A stretch of 64,000 nucleotides of DNA from Sporosarcina ureae (GCF_002082015.1 NZ_CP015109.1:2819001-2883000); one strand, 5' to 3'; counted from the first letter of the stretch, positions 33,874 through 43,790 are shown. Made by a program: numbers and translations. The notes: generated from the letters alone by a model not told the origin.

Positions 33874-33887
33874 ATAAAATTATACAT

Positions 33888-33916
33888 AGCGTTCCTCTGC
33901 GGAGGAGCGCTTTTTC
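33888..33916 (+). terminator. Terminator after comK
   Basis: AGCGTTCCTC (33888-33897), loop TGCG, GAGGAGCGCT (33902-33911), then TTTTT. Confidence 0.9.
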
Positions 33917-34029
33917 TGTCGAATGGTTTCATGAAATATTCACTGTTTTGGTTGGCGGGGTGGTATAATCAGTGTAATTATGAATCGTTGGGTTGGAATT
34001 GTGTTCGTTAGCGGTCAGGAGGGAAGAGT

Positions 34030-34185
34030 ATGTTGTTTGATTTCTTTAAGCCGAAGTGTGAATATTGTAAGAAGCGGACGTCTGTTTATCAAGGATATTA
34101 TTTGCCGAATGATAAGAAGATTAAAGTGTGTTCGTCTTGTGCGCGTTTTGCGCAGCGTCGTGGGTTTCGGAAGTGGAAGGGCTGA
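34030..34185 (+). CDS. 51-residue zinc-ribbon peptide
   Basis: MLFDFFKPKCEYCKKRTSVY, then VCSSCARFAQRRGFRKWKG at the end. Two CxxC pairs (CEYC and CSSC) about 24 residues apart suggest one bound zinc. The ribosome site AGGAGGG is six bases upstream of ATG. The basic tail suggests nucleic acid contact. No named family is recognised. It is convergent with the sigma factor gene and shares its terminator. Confidence 0.65.
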   Translation: MLFDFFKPKCEYCKKRTSVYQGYYLPNDKKIKVCSSCARFAQRRGFRKWKG

Positions 34186-34261
34186 CGTTTCACTGAAATC
34201 GTTTTCGAGTATAACATGATTGTTCAAAAGCAAAGATCAAGACAAGTTCAATAGAGCAAAC

Positions 34262-34301
34262 AAAAGCAAGAGCTACCCATTCGGGCGGCTCTTGCTTTTT
34301 T
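34262..34301. terminator. Bidirectional terminator
   Basis: AAAAGCAAGAGC (34262-34273) pairs with GCTCTTGCTTTT (34288-34299), followed by T. It overlaps the sigma factor stop codon. Confidence 0.85.
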
Positions 34302-34812
34302 AGCTTTCTACGTTTCGTTTGGCGGTTAGTTGATCTTTTAATTTCGTCAGTAGTTTTGCTCGACGTTTTTTGATTCCTGAAATGGAGATGCCGAAGTGGG
34401 TGGCGCATTCGGCTTGGCTTTTGTTTTCAACGTATAGTTTGACGAGTAGTTCGCGTTCATTTGCTGGGAGTGCGGTGAGGATTTCGTGTAATTCGTTGTT
34501 TGGATCTTCGATGAAGTCGTGTTGTGTTAGGTTTTCTAACGTCTCGGTTTCGACGGATGTATTGACTTCGCTAAATCGACTTTCTTTTTTTAAGTCATCA
34601 AGCATCGCGCCGTAGATGGAGCGGTAAGCAAAAGGAGTGAAGTTTCCTTTCGTTTCGTCAAATCGCGTCCACGCTTGGTAAAGTGCGAAACGTCCCGTTT
34701 GGCGGAAGTTGTCAAAATCACGGTAGATGTGTAATTTTCTCATGACGGCTGAAATCATCGGTTCGTATTGTTCCATTACCTCTTCAAAGTTTTCATTCGT
34801 TTTGCTTTCCAT
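34300..34812 (-). CDS. Small sigma-70 family factor (SigH-like)
   Basis: 170 residues. Region 2 is in the first 80 residues (YRDFDNFRQTGRFALYQAWT, then RFDETKGNFTPFAYRSIYGA). Region 4 helix-turn-helix is at the end (LPANERELLVKLYVENKSQA, ECATHFGISISGIKKRRAKL). The size and the TPFAYRSIYGAMLDDLKKES segment resemble the staphylococcal/Bacillales SigH-like group. It lies beside comK. In staphylococci a SigH-type factor drives competence genes, so a link to ComK is plausible but not shown. Start ATG behind GAAGAGG. Confidence 0.78.
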   Translation of the reverse strand: MESKTNENFEEVMEQYEPMISAVMRKLHIYRDFDNFRQTGRFALYQAWTRFDETKGNFTPFAYRSIYGAMLDDLKKESRFSEVNTSVETETLENLTQHDFIEDPNNELHEILTALPANERELLVKLYVENKSQAECATHFGISISGIKKRRAKLLTKLKDQLTAKRNVES

Positions 34813-35025
34813 AAAAGCGACCTCTTCAGGTCGTGCACGACACTTTGTATTCCCTGGGTATGTATATAATAGAAAGTTTTGAAGGAGATATCGAATCGGT
34901 GTGTTGTCGTTTTGCTTGGGGAAAGTGGGTGGTTTTGTTAGGGGAAAGAGTGCGGTTTGATTGGGGGGAGTTTAGGGGGATTTGGTTGTTTTTTTGGGGG
35001 ATGGGGGAGGGTGGATGGTTTGGTT

Positions 35026-35768
35026 GATTGAGCGGATGTTGGGTTGGATAGAGCGGTTGTTGGGAGGGATTGAGCGGATACGGTGTCTGAAAGAGCGGTT
35101 GTGTGTTGGGATAGAGCGAATATCATGTTTGATAGAGCGCTTGAGCGTTGAGTATGAGCGGATGCGGTGTTGGATAGAGCGTTTGCGCAGTGACAATGAG
35201 CGTAACCGGGGTGATATGTGTGATAGAGCGGCTGCGCGAAGGGATTGAGCGGAAACGATGTCTGATAGAGCGGTTGTGTGTTGGGATTGATCGAATATCA
35301 TGTTTGATAGAGCGTTTACGCGTTGAATATGAGCGGATGCGGTGTTGGATAGAGCGTTTGCGCAGTGACAATGAGCGTAACCGGGGTGATATGTGTGATA
35401 GAGGGACTGTGGGGAGGGATTGAGCGGATACGATGTCCGATAGAGCGGTTGTGTGTTGGGATAGAGCGAATATCATGTTTGATAGAGCGCTTGAGCGTTG
35501 AGTATGAGCGGATACAGTGTTGGATAGAGCGCTGACGCTGTGACTATGAGCGTAACCGGGGTGATATGTGTGATAGAGCGACTGTGGGGAGGGATTGAGC
35601 GGATATGATGTCCGATAGAGCGTTTGCGTGTTGGGATAGAGCGGATATCATGTTTGACAGAGCGCTTACACGTTGAGTATGAGCGGATATCCCATCCAAT
35701 AGAGCGCTCACCCAACAACAATGAGCAAATCACCCACTCAATAGAGCACACCCACCAAAACAATGAGC
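35026..35768. repeat. Tandem array of 21-bp GAGCG repeats with 175-bp higher-order unit
   Basis: About thirty units beginning GAGCG, most exactly 21 bases apart and preceded by ATA, TAT or ATT. One unit type, GAGCGTAACCGGGGTGATAT plus GTGTGATA, is 28 bases and recurs at about 35199, 35374 and 35549. This gives a higher-order period of about 174-176 bases (seven 21-bp units plus one of 28). The array fills most of the roughly 1 kb gap between the sigma factor and a chemoreceptor gene. It has no unique spacers, so it is not CRISPR. Because 21 is a multiple of 3 it produces long false ORFs. Confidence 0.9.
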
Positions 35769-35775
35769 CCCCAAA

Positions 35776-35819
35776 CAAAAAAAGAAGACCTCCATCAAAA
35801 AACATGACGGAGATCTTCC
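35776..35819 (-). terminator. Terminator of the first chemoreceptor gene
   Basis: GAAGACCTCC (35784-35793) pairs with GGAGATCTTC (35809-35818) with one mismatch. The preceding A run gives a T tail on the minus strand. Confidence 0.75.
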
Positions 35820-35829
35820 CTAAAAAACA

Positions 35830-37812
35830 TTACATCTTAAATTGTGCAATGACTTCTGATAGTTTCTCGCTCAGATCCGTCAATGTTTCGGCTGCTTCAG
35901 TCACCGATTGGATTGCGCGGAGTTGTTCTTCTGATGATGCGCTCACTTCTTCGCAGGCTGCTGCGGTTTCTTGGGAGGTGGCGGACATCGTTTGAACGGT
36001 TAAGGACACGTCGTCTTTATGTGTGACGATAAATTGGATTTCATTGGATACGGTATGGATCGATTCTTGCATGGTGTCCATGAGTGAAGAGAGTTCTTCA
36101 AACGTTTTTTCTGTATCACCGACGACTATGCCTTGGTCGCGGAATGTGTGGATCGTTTGCTGCATTTGTTCAGAGACGATGCGTGATTCTTTTTGTAATT
36201 CTTCTATCGTGACTTTGACATCGTCTGTCGCGCGGGCGGATTGTTCGGCTAGGGTGCGGACTTCTTCTGCTACGACTGCGAATCCTTTGCCGTGTTCGCC
36301 TGCTCTAGCTGCTTCAATGCTTGCATTAAGTGCTAAGAGATTCGTTTGTTTGGAAATGTTCATGATCGTTTCCATGACGCTACCGATCGCTTGTACTCTT
36401 GCGCCGAGTGAATCAATGTCGTTGGACATCTCTTCTAGCGTTTTCCCGGTAGTCACAAATGAAGTTTTCAGCGCATGCATCTGTTGCTGACCATTGTCGT
36501 TTTGAATACCAGTTTGTTTCGCGATATCCAACATGTTTTCTGCTTTTTCTCGAATTTCATTGATTTCTCGTCCGAGAAGGTCGGTACGTTCTGTAACGGT
36601 TTCGGCATCTTCGGCAGATTTTGCGGCACCTTGCGCAATTTCTCCGACAGCCATTGCGACTTCATTGCTTGCGGCACTCGTTTCTTCTGATACGGCACTA
36701 AGGCTTTCGGAATTTGATCGGACATGGTCTGCTGATGTATGGACGACTGTAATAATGTCGTTCATATTTTGCACCATATGATTGAAGTCACGACTCAGTT
36801 CACCGATTTCGTCTGCACTTTGGTTATCTGAACGTACGGTTAGATCGCCGCCAGACACTTTGGCCATCAAATCTTTGACTGTGTCGAGTGGCTTCAACAT
36901 ACGGCTAATCGTAATAAATAGACCGACGAATGTGAGAACTAATGTAAGGAGCGCAATAAGTAGCATAGAGCTACGTAATGAACTCGCTAACGCACTTAAA
37001 TGGCGTTCTTCATAAACAGCGCCAACTTTCCAGTTGAAGTCGGGAATCGTCGTATAGATATTGCGCTTGTCGATCCCTTGATCGTCGGTATATTGGATGA
37101 CACCACTATCCGCCTCATACATTTTTTTGAAATGGGCTTCGTTTGTAACGTCCGTTCCTGTTTTGGAAGGATGTACAATAGCCAATCCTTGTTCATCGAG
37201 CAACACTGGATAGCCGTTATATCCGATATCGCGGCTTGCTATTTGGTCTGTTAATGCGTTCAGTTCGATATCGAGTCCAAGAGCACCGACAAACGTACCA
37301 TCGATCATAATGGCTTTGGAAGCCGTAATAACAAACTGATTGGTTGTATCATCCAAATACGGCTCCGTCCATTGCACGTCGCCTGGTTGTGCTTGCGCTA
37401 ACTTGTACCAGTTTCTCGTCGTCGGATCATAATCTGTTAAATCCTCATCCGGTTTGATGACAGTATATTTGGATGTCAATGAATAATACACCGCATCTGC
37501 GCTTGGATACATAGACAAGAAAGCTTGTAAACGTTCTTCTATTTCTGTCACAGAAACGTCTTTCCCGTTTTCTCCGGTAAATTCAGTGATGGCATCGGTT
37601 GTCGCTAGCAATGCCAATCCTACATCATACTTGTCCATAAATTGATACACTCCGAAACTCATTTCATTGATGATGGCATTACTTGAATCAACGGCATTAT
37701 TCATCGATTGTTTCTTTGCTTGATCATTGGTCATCCAAGTCATGAGTGCAATACCTAGAATGAATAAAATGATAGCAGTAAAGATAATCTTTGTCTTTAT
37801 TGATCGTAACAC
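35830..37812 (-). CDS. Methyl-accepting chemotaxis protein (dCache)
   Basis: Transmembrane chemoreceptor signalling to CheA/CheW. 660 residues: TM1 at residues 8-26 ([19 protein letters not shown]), an extracellular double-Cache domain to about 280 ([14 protein letters not shown]-type motif with [20 protein letters not shown]), then TM2 ([20 protein letters not shown]). A HAMP domain follows ([20 protein letters not shown]), then the signalling hairpin with the conserved tip [40 protein letters not shown]. The ligand is unknown; dCache_1 domains often bind amino acids. A SigD-type promoter lies upstream. Confidence 0.93.
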   Translation of the reverse strand: MLRSIKTKIIFTAIILFILGIALMTWMTNDQAKKQSMNNAVDSSNAIINEMSFGVYQFMDKYDVGLALLATTDAITEFTGENGKDVSVTEIEERLQAFLSMYPSADAVYYSLTSKYTVIKPDEDLTDYDPTTRNWYKLAQAQPGDVQWTEPYLDDTTNQFVITASKAIMIDGTFVGALGLDIELNALTDQIASRDIGYNGYPVLLDEQGLAIVHPSKTGTDVTNEAHFKKMYEADSGVIQYTDDQGIDKRNIYTTIPDFNWKVGAVYEERHLSALASSLRSSMLLIALLTLVLTFVGLFITISRMLKPLDTVKDLMAKVSGGDLTVRSDNQSADEIGELSRDFNHMVQNMNDIITVVHTSADHVRSNSESLSAVSEETSAASNEVAMAVGEIAQGAAKSAEDAETVTERTDLLGREINEIREKAENMLDIAKQTGIQNDNGQQQMHALKTSFVTTGKTLEEMSNDIDSLGARVQAIGSVMETIMNISKQTNLLALNASIEAARAGEHGKGFAVVAEEVRTLAEQSARATDDVKVTIEELQKESRIVSEQMQQTIHTFRDQGIVVGDTEKTFEELSSLMDTMQESIHTVSNEIQFIVTHKDDVSLTVQTMSATSQETAAACEEVSASSEEQLRAIQSVTEAAETLTDLSEKLSEVIAQFKM

Positions 37813-37862
37813 GCAGGTTCAACTCCTTCTAAGATGTGTGATGCTATATTGTACCTAACTTG

Positions 37863-37889
37863 TTATCGGCTAAATTTCCTATAAGTTCA
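37863..37889 (-). promoter_or_regulatory. Sigma-D promoter of the chemoreceptor gene
   Basis: On the minus strand: TGAA (37889-37886), 15 bases, GCCGATAA (37870-37863). The spacing and the -10 match the SigD consensus. Confidence 0.65.
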
Positions 37890-37908
37890 TTCTTTTATAA
37901 AGAAAGAC

Positions 37909-37939
37909 AAAGAAACCTGTCGATTTGACAGGTTTCTTT
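37909..37939. terminator. Terminator hairpin
   Basis: AAAGAAACCTGTC pairs perfectly with GACAGGTTTCTTT around a 5-base loop. It lies upstream of the chemoreceptor promoter and probably ends the YjcZ transcript. Confidence 0.8.
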
Positions 37940-37947
37940 GTAAAGTC

Positions 37948-38118
37948 TTATAGGCAAGCAGCGCCTACAATGATGAGTAAAATAAATAGTACGACAATCA
38001 ATGCAAATCCGTTTCCATAAGAACCGCAATTGCCGTACGATCCACCAGACTCACAGCCGTGTCCCCCGTGTCCTCCGTGGCCGCCGCCACCGTGTCCATA
38101 TCCACCGAATCCAAACAT
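37948..38118 (-). CDS. YjcZ-family sporulation peptide
   Basis: 56 residues from the ATG at 38118 with GGAGGTGGAGAC upstream. A Gly/His-rich head (MFGFGGYGHGGGGHGGHGGH, then GCESGGSYGNCGSYGNG) leads into the YjcZ membrane tail [19 protein letters not shown]. Family members are spore-coat or forespore-associated micropeptides of unknown role. A second copy follows upstream. Confidence 0.85.
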   Translation of the reverse strand: MFGFGGYGHGGGGHGGHGGHGCESGGSYGNCGSYGNGFALIVVLFILLIIVGAACL

Positions 38119-38143
38119 GTCTCCACCTCCATTTTTTAAGTAA

Positions 38144-38272
38144 TTAGCAACCGTAACCCATAAATCCTGCACCGACAATGATCAATAAGATAAACAGCAC
38201 AACGATCATGGAAAAGCCGAAGCCTCCATCATAACCGCCACCGTATCCAGATCCTTTAACTGATTCTCCCAT
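38144..38272 (-). CDS. Second YjcZ-family sporulation peptide
   Basis: 42 residues: [20 protein letters not shown], then [22 protein letters not shown]. Start ATG behind GGAGGTGAAATCAAT. The same Gly-rich head and [12 protein letters not shown] tail as the neighbour indicate a tandem pair. Confidence 0.85.
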   Translation of the reverse strand: MGESVKGSGYGGGYDGGFGFSMIVVLFILLIIVGAGFMGYGC

Positions 38273-38341
38273 ATTGATTTCACCTCCAAATGTGGAACTA
38301 CCCTTATTCTATGCAGAGATTCTCAGAGTGCCTTGGCTTTT

Positions 38342-38381
38342 ATAAAAAAATCCGCCAAACCTTCAATAAGGTTTGGCGGAT
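38342..38381 (-). terminator. Terminator of the second chemoreceptor gene
   Basis: ATCCGCCAAACCTT and AAGGTTTGGCGGAT form a perfect 14-bp stem. Preceding A7 gives a T run on the minus strand. Confidence 0.92.
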
Positions 38382-38385
38382 CGTG

Positions 38386-40353
38386 TTAGATTTTGAATCG
38401 TTCTACGGCATAACTCAAGTCTTCACTCAACTGCGTCAAGGCTTCAGCCGCTTCGGCAACCGAGCCGATTGCGTGAAGCTGTTCATCAGAAGAAGCATTC
38501 ACTTCTTCACAAGCCGCTGCCGATGCTTCTGTCGTCGACAATAAAATTTGAATTTGTTCGGATACATCATTTTTATGAGCGTCCATTTCTTGGAGTGCGG
38601 TAGTGACTTGATGGATACGGGATTGCATATCGCCAATGAAACTAGAAATACTTTCAAAAATGCCTTCTGTGTCTTGTACGACAGTGCTTTGGCGTTCGAA
38701 TGTATTACGCGTATTGTCCATTTGCTCGATAACGTGCTGCGTGCCGTTTTGCAGTTCTTGGATCGTTGAGCGTACTTGCTCCGCTGAACTCGCAGACTGC
38801 TCCGCTAATTGACGGACTTCATTTGCGACTACTGCGAAGCCTTTGCCGTGTTCACCAGCCCTTGCTGCTTCAATACTGGCGTTTAACGCGAGTAGATTAG
38901 TCTGCGAAGAGATCGATGTGATAGCGTCAATGACGGAACTGATCGCTGTGACTTTGTCTTCTAATGATCCGATCATGCCGCCCATTTGTTGCAAGTCTTG
39001 ATTCCAATTGTTAAATGCAGAGCTTAACACATTCATCTGTGCGCGACCTTCTGCGTTATAGGTTACGGCTTCTGCTGCCAAACTTGCCATTTCACCCGCG
39101 GTAACATTGGCTTCTTGGATTTGCTGATTTAATAGCTCCGCACGGGTAGTCACCGTGTCCGCATTTTCCGCAGACTGGACAGCTCCTTTAGTGATTTCTG
39201 CCAAAGCACTTGCAATTTCTTCGCTCGTCGCATTCGTTTCTTCGGAGACAGCACTCAAGTTTTGTGAGCTAGCGAGTACATTGGATGCAGAATGTGTCAC
39301 GGTCGTAATCAAACCGTTCATTTGATTAAGCATCTGATCGAAACCTTTGCCTAGATCTCCAATTTCATCTGTGGAATGAATGTTCGCCCGAACCGTCAAG
39401 TCACCGTCTGCTACTTGCTGCACGGTCTCTTGTAAACGGAAAATCGGCTTCAGCATTCGGCTGATAAAGATAGATAGAATGATCGCAAGTAACACCAAAG
39501 TCACGACAGCTGCAACGATCATGACGTTGCGTAAACCTGTGGCGAGGGATTGCATATTTTTCTGATCATAGATGACACCCAGTTTCCAGTCGAAATTCGG
39601 AATTGTGGTGAACATATCGACCTTTTTAACGCCTTCTTGCTCGAATGTATGGTGACCAGCCGACTCTTTATACATTTTGGCTACATAGTCACGATTCATC
39701 GCATTCTCTCCAACAAGCGAAGGGTGAGCGATGGCGGTTCCTTCAGAATCGAGAATGAATGCATAACCGTCATGTGGAATAGCGGTCGTTGAAATATCTT
39801 CAGACATCGTCGATAACTGAATATCGATGCCCGCTACACCCACTAGATCGTTGCCGTTCATCACGGCTTTTGAAGCACTAATGACAAAATTACCTGTCGC
39901 TTCGTCAATATACGGTTTAGTCCAATGTACTTGTTCCGTTTCTGTCACGGCATTTTGATACCATTCACGTGTAGATGGATCGAAGTCGGTCAAATCCACG
40001 TAAGGACGAATCATCGTTTCTTTGGTCGCGAAGCTAAGATATGTACTCGATACGTCAGGATACGTCTCCAATGTGTGGTTAAGTGCCTTCGCAAGTTCTG
40101 CTTCGCCTTCTGTGGCAGTCGCATTCGTAAAGTCCGACGAATCAGTCAGCAACTCTAACCCTTTACTGTATTGTTGCAAATCCGCTTCAATGGAAGCACT
40201 CATTTCAGTTAGCAGCGTACTACTCGATTGTATGAGGTTTTCCTCTGTTCGTTCCTTGACTAACCAGCTACTAATTCCCGTCATGGTCAGAACGCCACCG
40301 GCAACTAGCACGACAACAAGAAGAATTATTTTTGTTTTAATGGAATGAAACAT
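38386..40353 (-). CDS. Methyl-accepting chemotaxis protein (dCache)
   Basis: 655 residues, paralogous to the receptor at 35830. TM1 ([20 protein letters not shown]), a dCache sensor ([20 protein letters not shown], then [20 protein letters not shown]), TM2 ([20 protein letters not shown]), HAMP, and signalling tip [40 protein letters not shown]. The C-terminal half is very similar to its neighbour but the sensor regions differ, so the ligands probably differ. The two genes are separated by the YjcZ pair. Confidence 0.93.
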   Translation of the reverse strand: MFHSIKTKIILLVVVLVAGGVLTMTGISSWLVKERTEENLIQSSSTLLTEMSASIEADLQQYSKGLELLTDSSDFTNATATEGEAELAKALNHTLETYPDVSSTYLSFATKETMIRPYVDLTDFDPSTREWYQNAVTETEQVHWTKPYIDEATGNFVISASKAVMNGNDLVGVAGIDIQLSTMSEDISTTAIPHDGYAFILDSEGTAIAHPSLVGENAMNRDYVAKMYKESAGHHTFEQEGVKKVDMFTTIPNFDWKLGVIYDQKNMQSLATGLRNVMIVAAVVTLVLLAIILSIFISRMLKPIFRLQETVQQVADGDLTVRANIHSTDEIGDLGKGFDQMLNQMNGLITTVTHSASNVLASSQNLSAVSEETNATSEEIASALAEITKGAVQSAENADTVTTRAELLNQQIQEANVTAGEMASLAAEAVTYNAEGRAQMNVLSSAFNNWNQDLQQMGGMIGSLEDKVTAISSVIDAITSISSQTNLLALNASIEAARAGEHGKGFAVVANEVRQLAEQSASSAEQVRSTIQELQNGTQHVIEQMDNTRNTFERQSTVVQDTEGIFESISSFIGDMQSRIHQVTTALQEMDAHKNDVSEQIQILLSTTEASAAACEEVNASSDEQLHAIGSVAEAAEALTQLSEDLSYAVERFKI

Positions 40354-40490
40354 GAATGTATGCTCCTTTATTCTTATAGATTGTTCTAATCATACATTAC
40401 TTTCGACTGTTATAATAGTCTGAATTTCATAACGTTGAAATAATTTATTCGTGTAAGAAGTAAGCTATAGAAGAAAAACTGCGGCTATAC

Positions 40491-40517
40491 TCAACATCCT
40501 ATATTTTCATCCGATAC
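40491..40517 (+). promoter_or_regulatory. Sigma-D-like promoter of flaG-fliD-fliS-fliT
   Basis: TCAA (40491-40494), 15 bases, TCCGATAC (40510-40517). One mismatch in the -35 and two in the -10 against TAAA-N15-GCCGATAT. It is 41 bases before flaG. Confidence 0.55.
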
Positions 40518-40557
40518 TATACATAACGATTGTTCATTGAAGACGGGGGGTACCAGT

Positions 40558-40932
40558 ATGATCAGCCGAACAGGCGATGGCCCCGCAATGCAACCAGTGC
40601 AAACAACTTACGAGAGTGGGTCCGTTGAAAACAAAAGAGAAGTTTCAAACAGTCAACCTATTGGTCAGCCAGCTCAACAGTCGACACCGGAGTTACAAGC
40701 CGAGTTGTCAAAGAGTGAAACGAAAGAATTAACAGATGGCATGAACAAATTTCTCGAAAGTGCAAATGTCCAGTTGCGCTTTAAATTTCACGAACAGTTA
40801 AATGAATATTACGTAACGATTGTAGATCCAGACACAGAAGAAGTAGTTCGTGAAATACCACCAAAAAAATTGCTCGACATACACGCAGCTATGAAAGACT
40901 TCATTGGATTACTAATCGATCATAAAATTTAA
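40558..40932 (+). CDS. flaG: FlaG-like flagellar protein
   Basis: About 124 residues from the ATG at 40558 behind GGGGGGT. A disordered N-terminus (to 60) precedes the conserved FlaG domain: LTDGMNKFLESANVQLRFKF, YYVTIVDPDTEEVVREIPPK, KLLDIHAAMKDFIGLL. FlaG affects filament length in some bacteria. It is first in the flaG-fliD-fliS-fliT operon (yvyC in Bacillus). Confidence 0.9.
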   Translation: MISRTGDGPAMQPVQTTYESGSVENKREVSNSQPIGQPAQQSTPELQAELSKSETKELTDGMNKFLESANVQLRFKFHEQLNEYYVTIVDPDTEEVVREIPPKKLLDIHAAMKDFIGLLIDHKI

Positions 40933-40952
40933 CAATAAAGGTGTGAGGCACG

Positions 40953-42518
40953 ATGAGAATCGGTGGATTAGCATCGGGAATCGATACAGAATCAATTATC
41001 AGAGACATGATGAAAGCGCATCGGATTCCTCTTGATAAAATTACACAAAAGAAACAATACACACAGTGGCAACTCGATGACTATCGTTCCACAAACCGCG
41101 ATTTAAGAAAATCGAGCGACAAGCTATTTGATACCGTCATGAAGCAAAGTACGTATATGAAGAAAAACGTCAGTGTTTCGGATGAGAAGGCTGTTAGTAT
41201 CACGGCAAAAGCTTCTACTTCTGACTTTTCGGGGACTATTGAAGTAAAACAATTGGCTACGCAAGCTAACCTACAGAGTGGCATTCTTACGGATGGCACA
41301 ACCACAGATGATAAGAAAAACAAGATTACCGATGAACAATTAAAAACCAAAACACTTGAAGGATTATCTATTTTTGCAAAAGGTGAAATCAAATCGCTTA
41401 CTATAAAAGCGCCTGGTGGAATAGAGTCAGCTACTATTGAAATTAAAGCTGAAGATACGTTAGACTCTGTATTGAAAAAAATAAATGAAAAAACAGGTGT
41501 AACTGCATTTTATGATTCTACATCAGGTAAAATCGCTATGAGTTCTAAGGGTAGTGGAAGTGGTGAAATTGTAGTTTCGGGTAGTGCAGCCGAAAGTTTA
41601 AGGTTAAATGCTGAACCAGCACTTGAACCTCCAGCTGTTCCGACTCGTCCAGATGACTACGATGGTCCTGAATCAACAGCTGGTGAAGATGCTAAATTCA
41701 TATTAAATGGACTCGATACGTCTCGTTCATCTAATACATTTACTATCAATGGATTTGAAGTGTCACTTAAACAAGCTACAACATCGCCAGTTACATTCAG
41801 TTCCTCTACAGATACAGAAAAAGTTTTAGATTCCGTCGTAGAATTCGTCAATGATTATAATGAAATGATTGAAAAACTGAACAGTAAGATCAAGGAGAAG
41901 CAATTCAAGTCCTTCCATCCACTATCGGCAGAACAAAAAGCTGATATGAAAGAAAAAGAAATTGAACTGTGGGAAGAAAAGGCTATGAGTGGTACGTTAA
42001 AAGGTGATCCAGCCCTTTCTTCTATGTTAAATAATTTGCGTTCTATTATGTCTATATCTGTAAACACTACGGATAAAGACGGTAAAAGTTTCGACAAAGA
42101 TGGAAAACAAATTACAATCAGTCTTAATGATTTAGGGATTGAAACAACAAGTAATTATTTAGATAACGGTAAATTGACGATCAATGAAGATAAATTGCGC
42201 GCCAAAATTTCAGAAAACCCCAACGCAGTCTATGATTTAATTGGTGGAAAAGACGAAGGAATTGCACAAAAGTACCGTACAGAACTGCAAGATGCACAGA
42301 AAAAAATTACTTTAAAAGCAGGTAGTTCAACAACAGTAAATGATAGTTTTGCAATCGGTCGTTCTATGAAAAGTATGGATCAACAAATTGAACGATTTGA
42401 AAGGAAGTTGCAGATGATGGAAGACCGTTACTGGAAGCAGTTTACTGCAATGGAGAAGGCATTCCAACGTGCAAACGACCAATCTACACAGTTGATGAAT
42501 TCACTTGGCGGCATGTAA
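40953..42518 (+). CDS. fliD: Flagellar filament cap protein FliD
   Basis: HAP2, the pentameric cap that folds exported flagellin onto the tip. 521 residues. The N-terminal domain is RIGGLASGIDTESIIRDMMK, with ITQKKQYTQWQLDDYRSTNR. The FliD_C region is from about 245 (AGEDAKFILNGLDTSRSSNT, then LDSVVEFVNDYNEMIEKLNS). The C-terminal coiled coil ends RYWKQFTAMEKAFQRANDQS. The start has a GGTGTGAGG site. Complete. Confidence 0.96.
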   Translation: MRIGGLASGIDTESIIRDMMKAHRIPLDKITQKKQYTQWQLDDYRSTNRDLRKSSDKLFDTVMKQSTYMKKNVSVSDEKAVSITAKASTSDFSGTIEVKQLATQANLQSGILTDGTTTDDKKNKITDEQLKTKTLEGLSIFAKGEIKSLTIKAPGGIESATIEIKAEDTLDSVLKKINEKTGVTAFYDSTSGKIAMSSKGSGSGEIVVSGSAAESLRLNAEPALEPPAVPTRPDDYDGPESTAGEDAKFILNGLDTSRSSNTFTINGFEVSLKQATTSPVTFSSSTDTEKVLDSVVEFVNDYNEMIEKLNSKIKEKQFKSFHPLSAEQKADMKEKEIELWEEKAMSGTLKGDPALSSMLNNLRSIMSISVNTTDKDGKSFDKDGKQITISLNDLGIETTSNYLDNGKLTINEDKLRAKISENPNAVYDLIGGKDEGIAQKYRTELQDAQKKITLKAGSSTTVNDSFAIGRSMKSMDQQIERFERKLQMMEDRYWKQFTAMEKAFQRANDQSTQLMNSLGGM

Positions 42519-42552
42519 CGCAACTTAGTGAGAAAAAGGAGAATAACAAAAA

Positions 42553-42954
42553 ATGGCTACTAACAACCCATATGCAGCATATCAAAATAATTCAGTAATT
42601 ACTTCCACCCCTGGCGAGTTGACGTTAATGCTTTATAACGGATGTCTTAAATTTATTCAGCAAGGCAAGATGGAGCTGGCTAAAGGTAATTTGGAGCAAA
42701 AGAATATTGCGATTCAAAAAGCGCAAGCCATCGTGACTGAATTAATGCTGACATTGGATACATCCTATGACGTTTCCAAAAACATGCTGGTGCTATATGA
42801 ATTCGTAAATAGTCGCTTAATCGAAGGCAATATCCAAAATGATCCCGCGATGTTTGAAGAAGCGGCAGGCATCATTACGGAATTCCGTGATACGTGGAAG
42901 CAAGTCATCCAAATTAATCGCTCGAAACAATATTCGAACGTGAGTGAGATATGA
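42553..42954 (+). CDS. fliS: Flagellar export chaperone FliS
   Basis: Binds the C-terminal D0 of flagellin in the cytoplasm and prevents early polymerisation. 133 residues. Family motifs NPYAAYQNNSVITSTPGELT, LMLYNGCLKFIQQGK and GNLEQKNIAIQKAQAIVTEL. The residues FliS clasps belong to the part of Hag that is only made after intron 1 splicing. Overlaps fliT by four bases (ATGA). Confidence 0.96.
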   Translation: MATNNPYAAYQNNSVITSTPGELTLMLYNGCLKFIQQGKMELAKGNLEQKNIAIQKAQAIVTELMLTLDTSYDVSKNMLVLYEFVNSRLIEGNIQNDPAMFEEAAGIITEFRDTWKQVIQINRSKQYSNVSEI

Positions 42955-43304
42955 TTCGACCTGCTATGACGATGTGGCGTGATCGTTCTCTACAATTGAT
43001 TGCGCTTGTACAGGCAGTGGATGAAGAACAGCGTGACGACGTGATCGAGCAAATCAACAAGATACTGAATGAACGCGATGTGTTGCAGTCACAAATAGTC
43101 CAGCCTTTTACTGCGGAAGAAGATGCATTCGGTAAAGAATTGATTCGTTTGGAGAAAGATGTACAGACTAGTCTGGAACGTTTCACCCATACGATACGCG
43201 CAAATATTTCACAATCTCAAGCCAAAAAAGAAAATATGAATAGCTATGTAAATCCATACGGTAAGATGTCTCAAGACGGTGCCTATTTCGATTCGAAGCA
43301 TTGA
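42951..43304 (+). CDS. fliT: FliT-like flagellar chaperone
   Basis: 117 residues, helical throughout (MTMWRDRSLQLIALVQAVDE, EINKILNERDVLQSQI-type). It ends in NSYVNPYGKMSQDGAYFDSKH, the tail often seen in Bacillales FliT. Named mostly from position after fliS and size; FliT guards FliD. Confidence 0.8.
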   Translation: MIRPAMTMWRDRSLQLIALVQAVDEEQRDDVIEQINKILNERDVLQSQIVQPFTAEEDAFGKELIRLEKDVQTSLERFTHTIRANISQSQAKKENMNSYVNPYGKMSQDGAYFDSKH

Positions 43305-43307
43305 CCA

Positions 43308-43338
43308 CCGGAAGAGAGGAATCTCTTTCGGCTTTTTT
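43308..43338 (+). terminator. Terminator after fliT
   Basis: CCGGAAGAGA (43308-43317), GGAA loop, TCTCTTTCGG (43322-43331), then CTTTTTT. Confidence 0.9.
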
Positions 43339-43371
43339 ACATATAGGTATTCAATAGAGAGGAATCGTCCT

Positions 43372-43743
43372 ATGCGTTATAATCGTCATGATTACTTTCG
43401 GTATTCGTTCAATTCATACATACCGGCCACATTCCGTATTCAATTGAAAAATGAAGAGAAAAACTTGTCTAATGAAGGGCGATGTGAAATTTTGGATATT
43501 AGCACGGGTGGCGTGAAATTCGTGACGCATCTAGATTTGCCTGTGCGTTCCGAAATGGTAGCTCTACAATTAGAATTTACAATTGTTAAGCATCCCTTTG
43601 AAATTTTAGGAAATGTGGCTTGGAAAAAAGAGACCGAATTTGGTTTTGAGTATGGATTTGAGTTTGGAGAAGATCAAAATGTGGATACGCTGATTACGGA
43701 AGAATTAAAACATCATGCACGAAAAGTGAAAGAAACAGAGTGA
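43372..43743 (+). CDS. PilZ-domain protein
   Basis: About 123 residues from the ATG at 43372 (AGAGAGGAA ten bases upstream). c-di-GMP-binding PilZ features: an N-terminal arginine cluster (MRYNRHDYFRYSF) and the DxSxxG motif in CEILDISTGGVKFVTHLDLP. Strands LQLEFTIVKHPFEILGNVAW follow. In flagellar settings PilZ proteins slow or stop motility. It is a monocistronic gene between fliT and hpf. Binding is inferred from motifs. Confidence 0.82.
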   Translation: MRYNRHDYFRYSFNSYIPATFRIQLKNEEKNLSNEGRCEILDISTGGVKFVTHLDLPVRSEMVALQLEFTIVKHPFEILGNVAWKKETEFGFEYGFEFGEDQNVDTLITEELKHHARKVKETE

Positions 43744-43790
43744 AATCAACAAAAACCAGAAGTTTCTTTACAATTCCACATATTTCTTAA

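Noticed and set aside
35026-35768. CRISPR array
   Set aside because: The 21-bp units run continuously with no constant repeat separated by unique spacers, and no cas genes are present.
34938-35805. Several overlapping ORFs of 60-120 codons on both strands with repeating RSI/ERL patterns
   Set aside because: They arise because the 21-bp repeat is a multiple of three and leaves frames open. There is no consistent ribosome site and the repeats explain the peptides.
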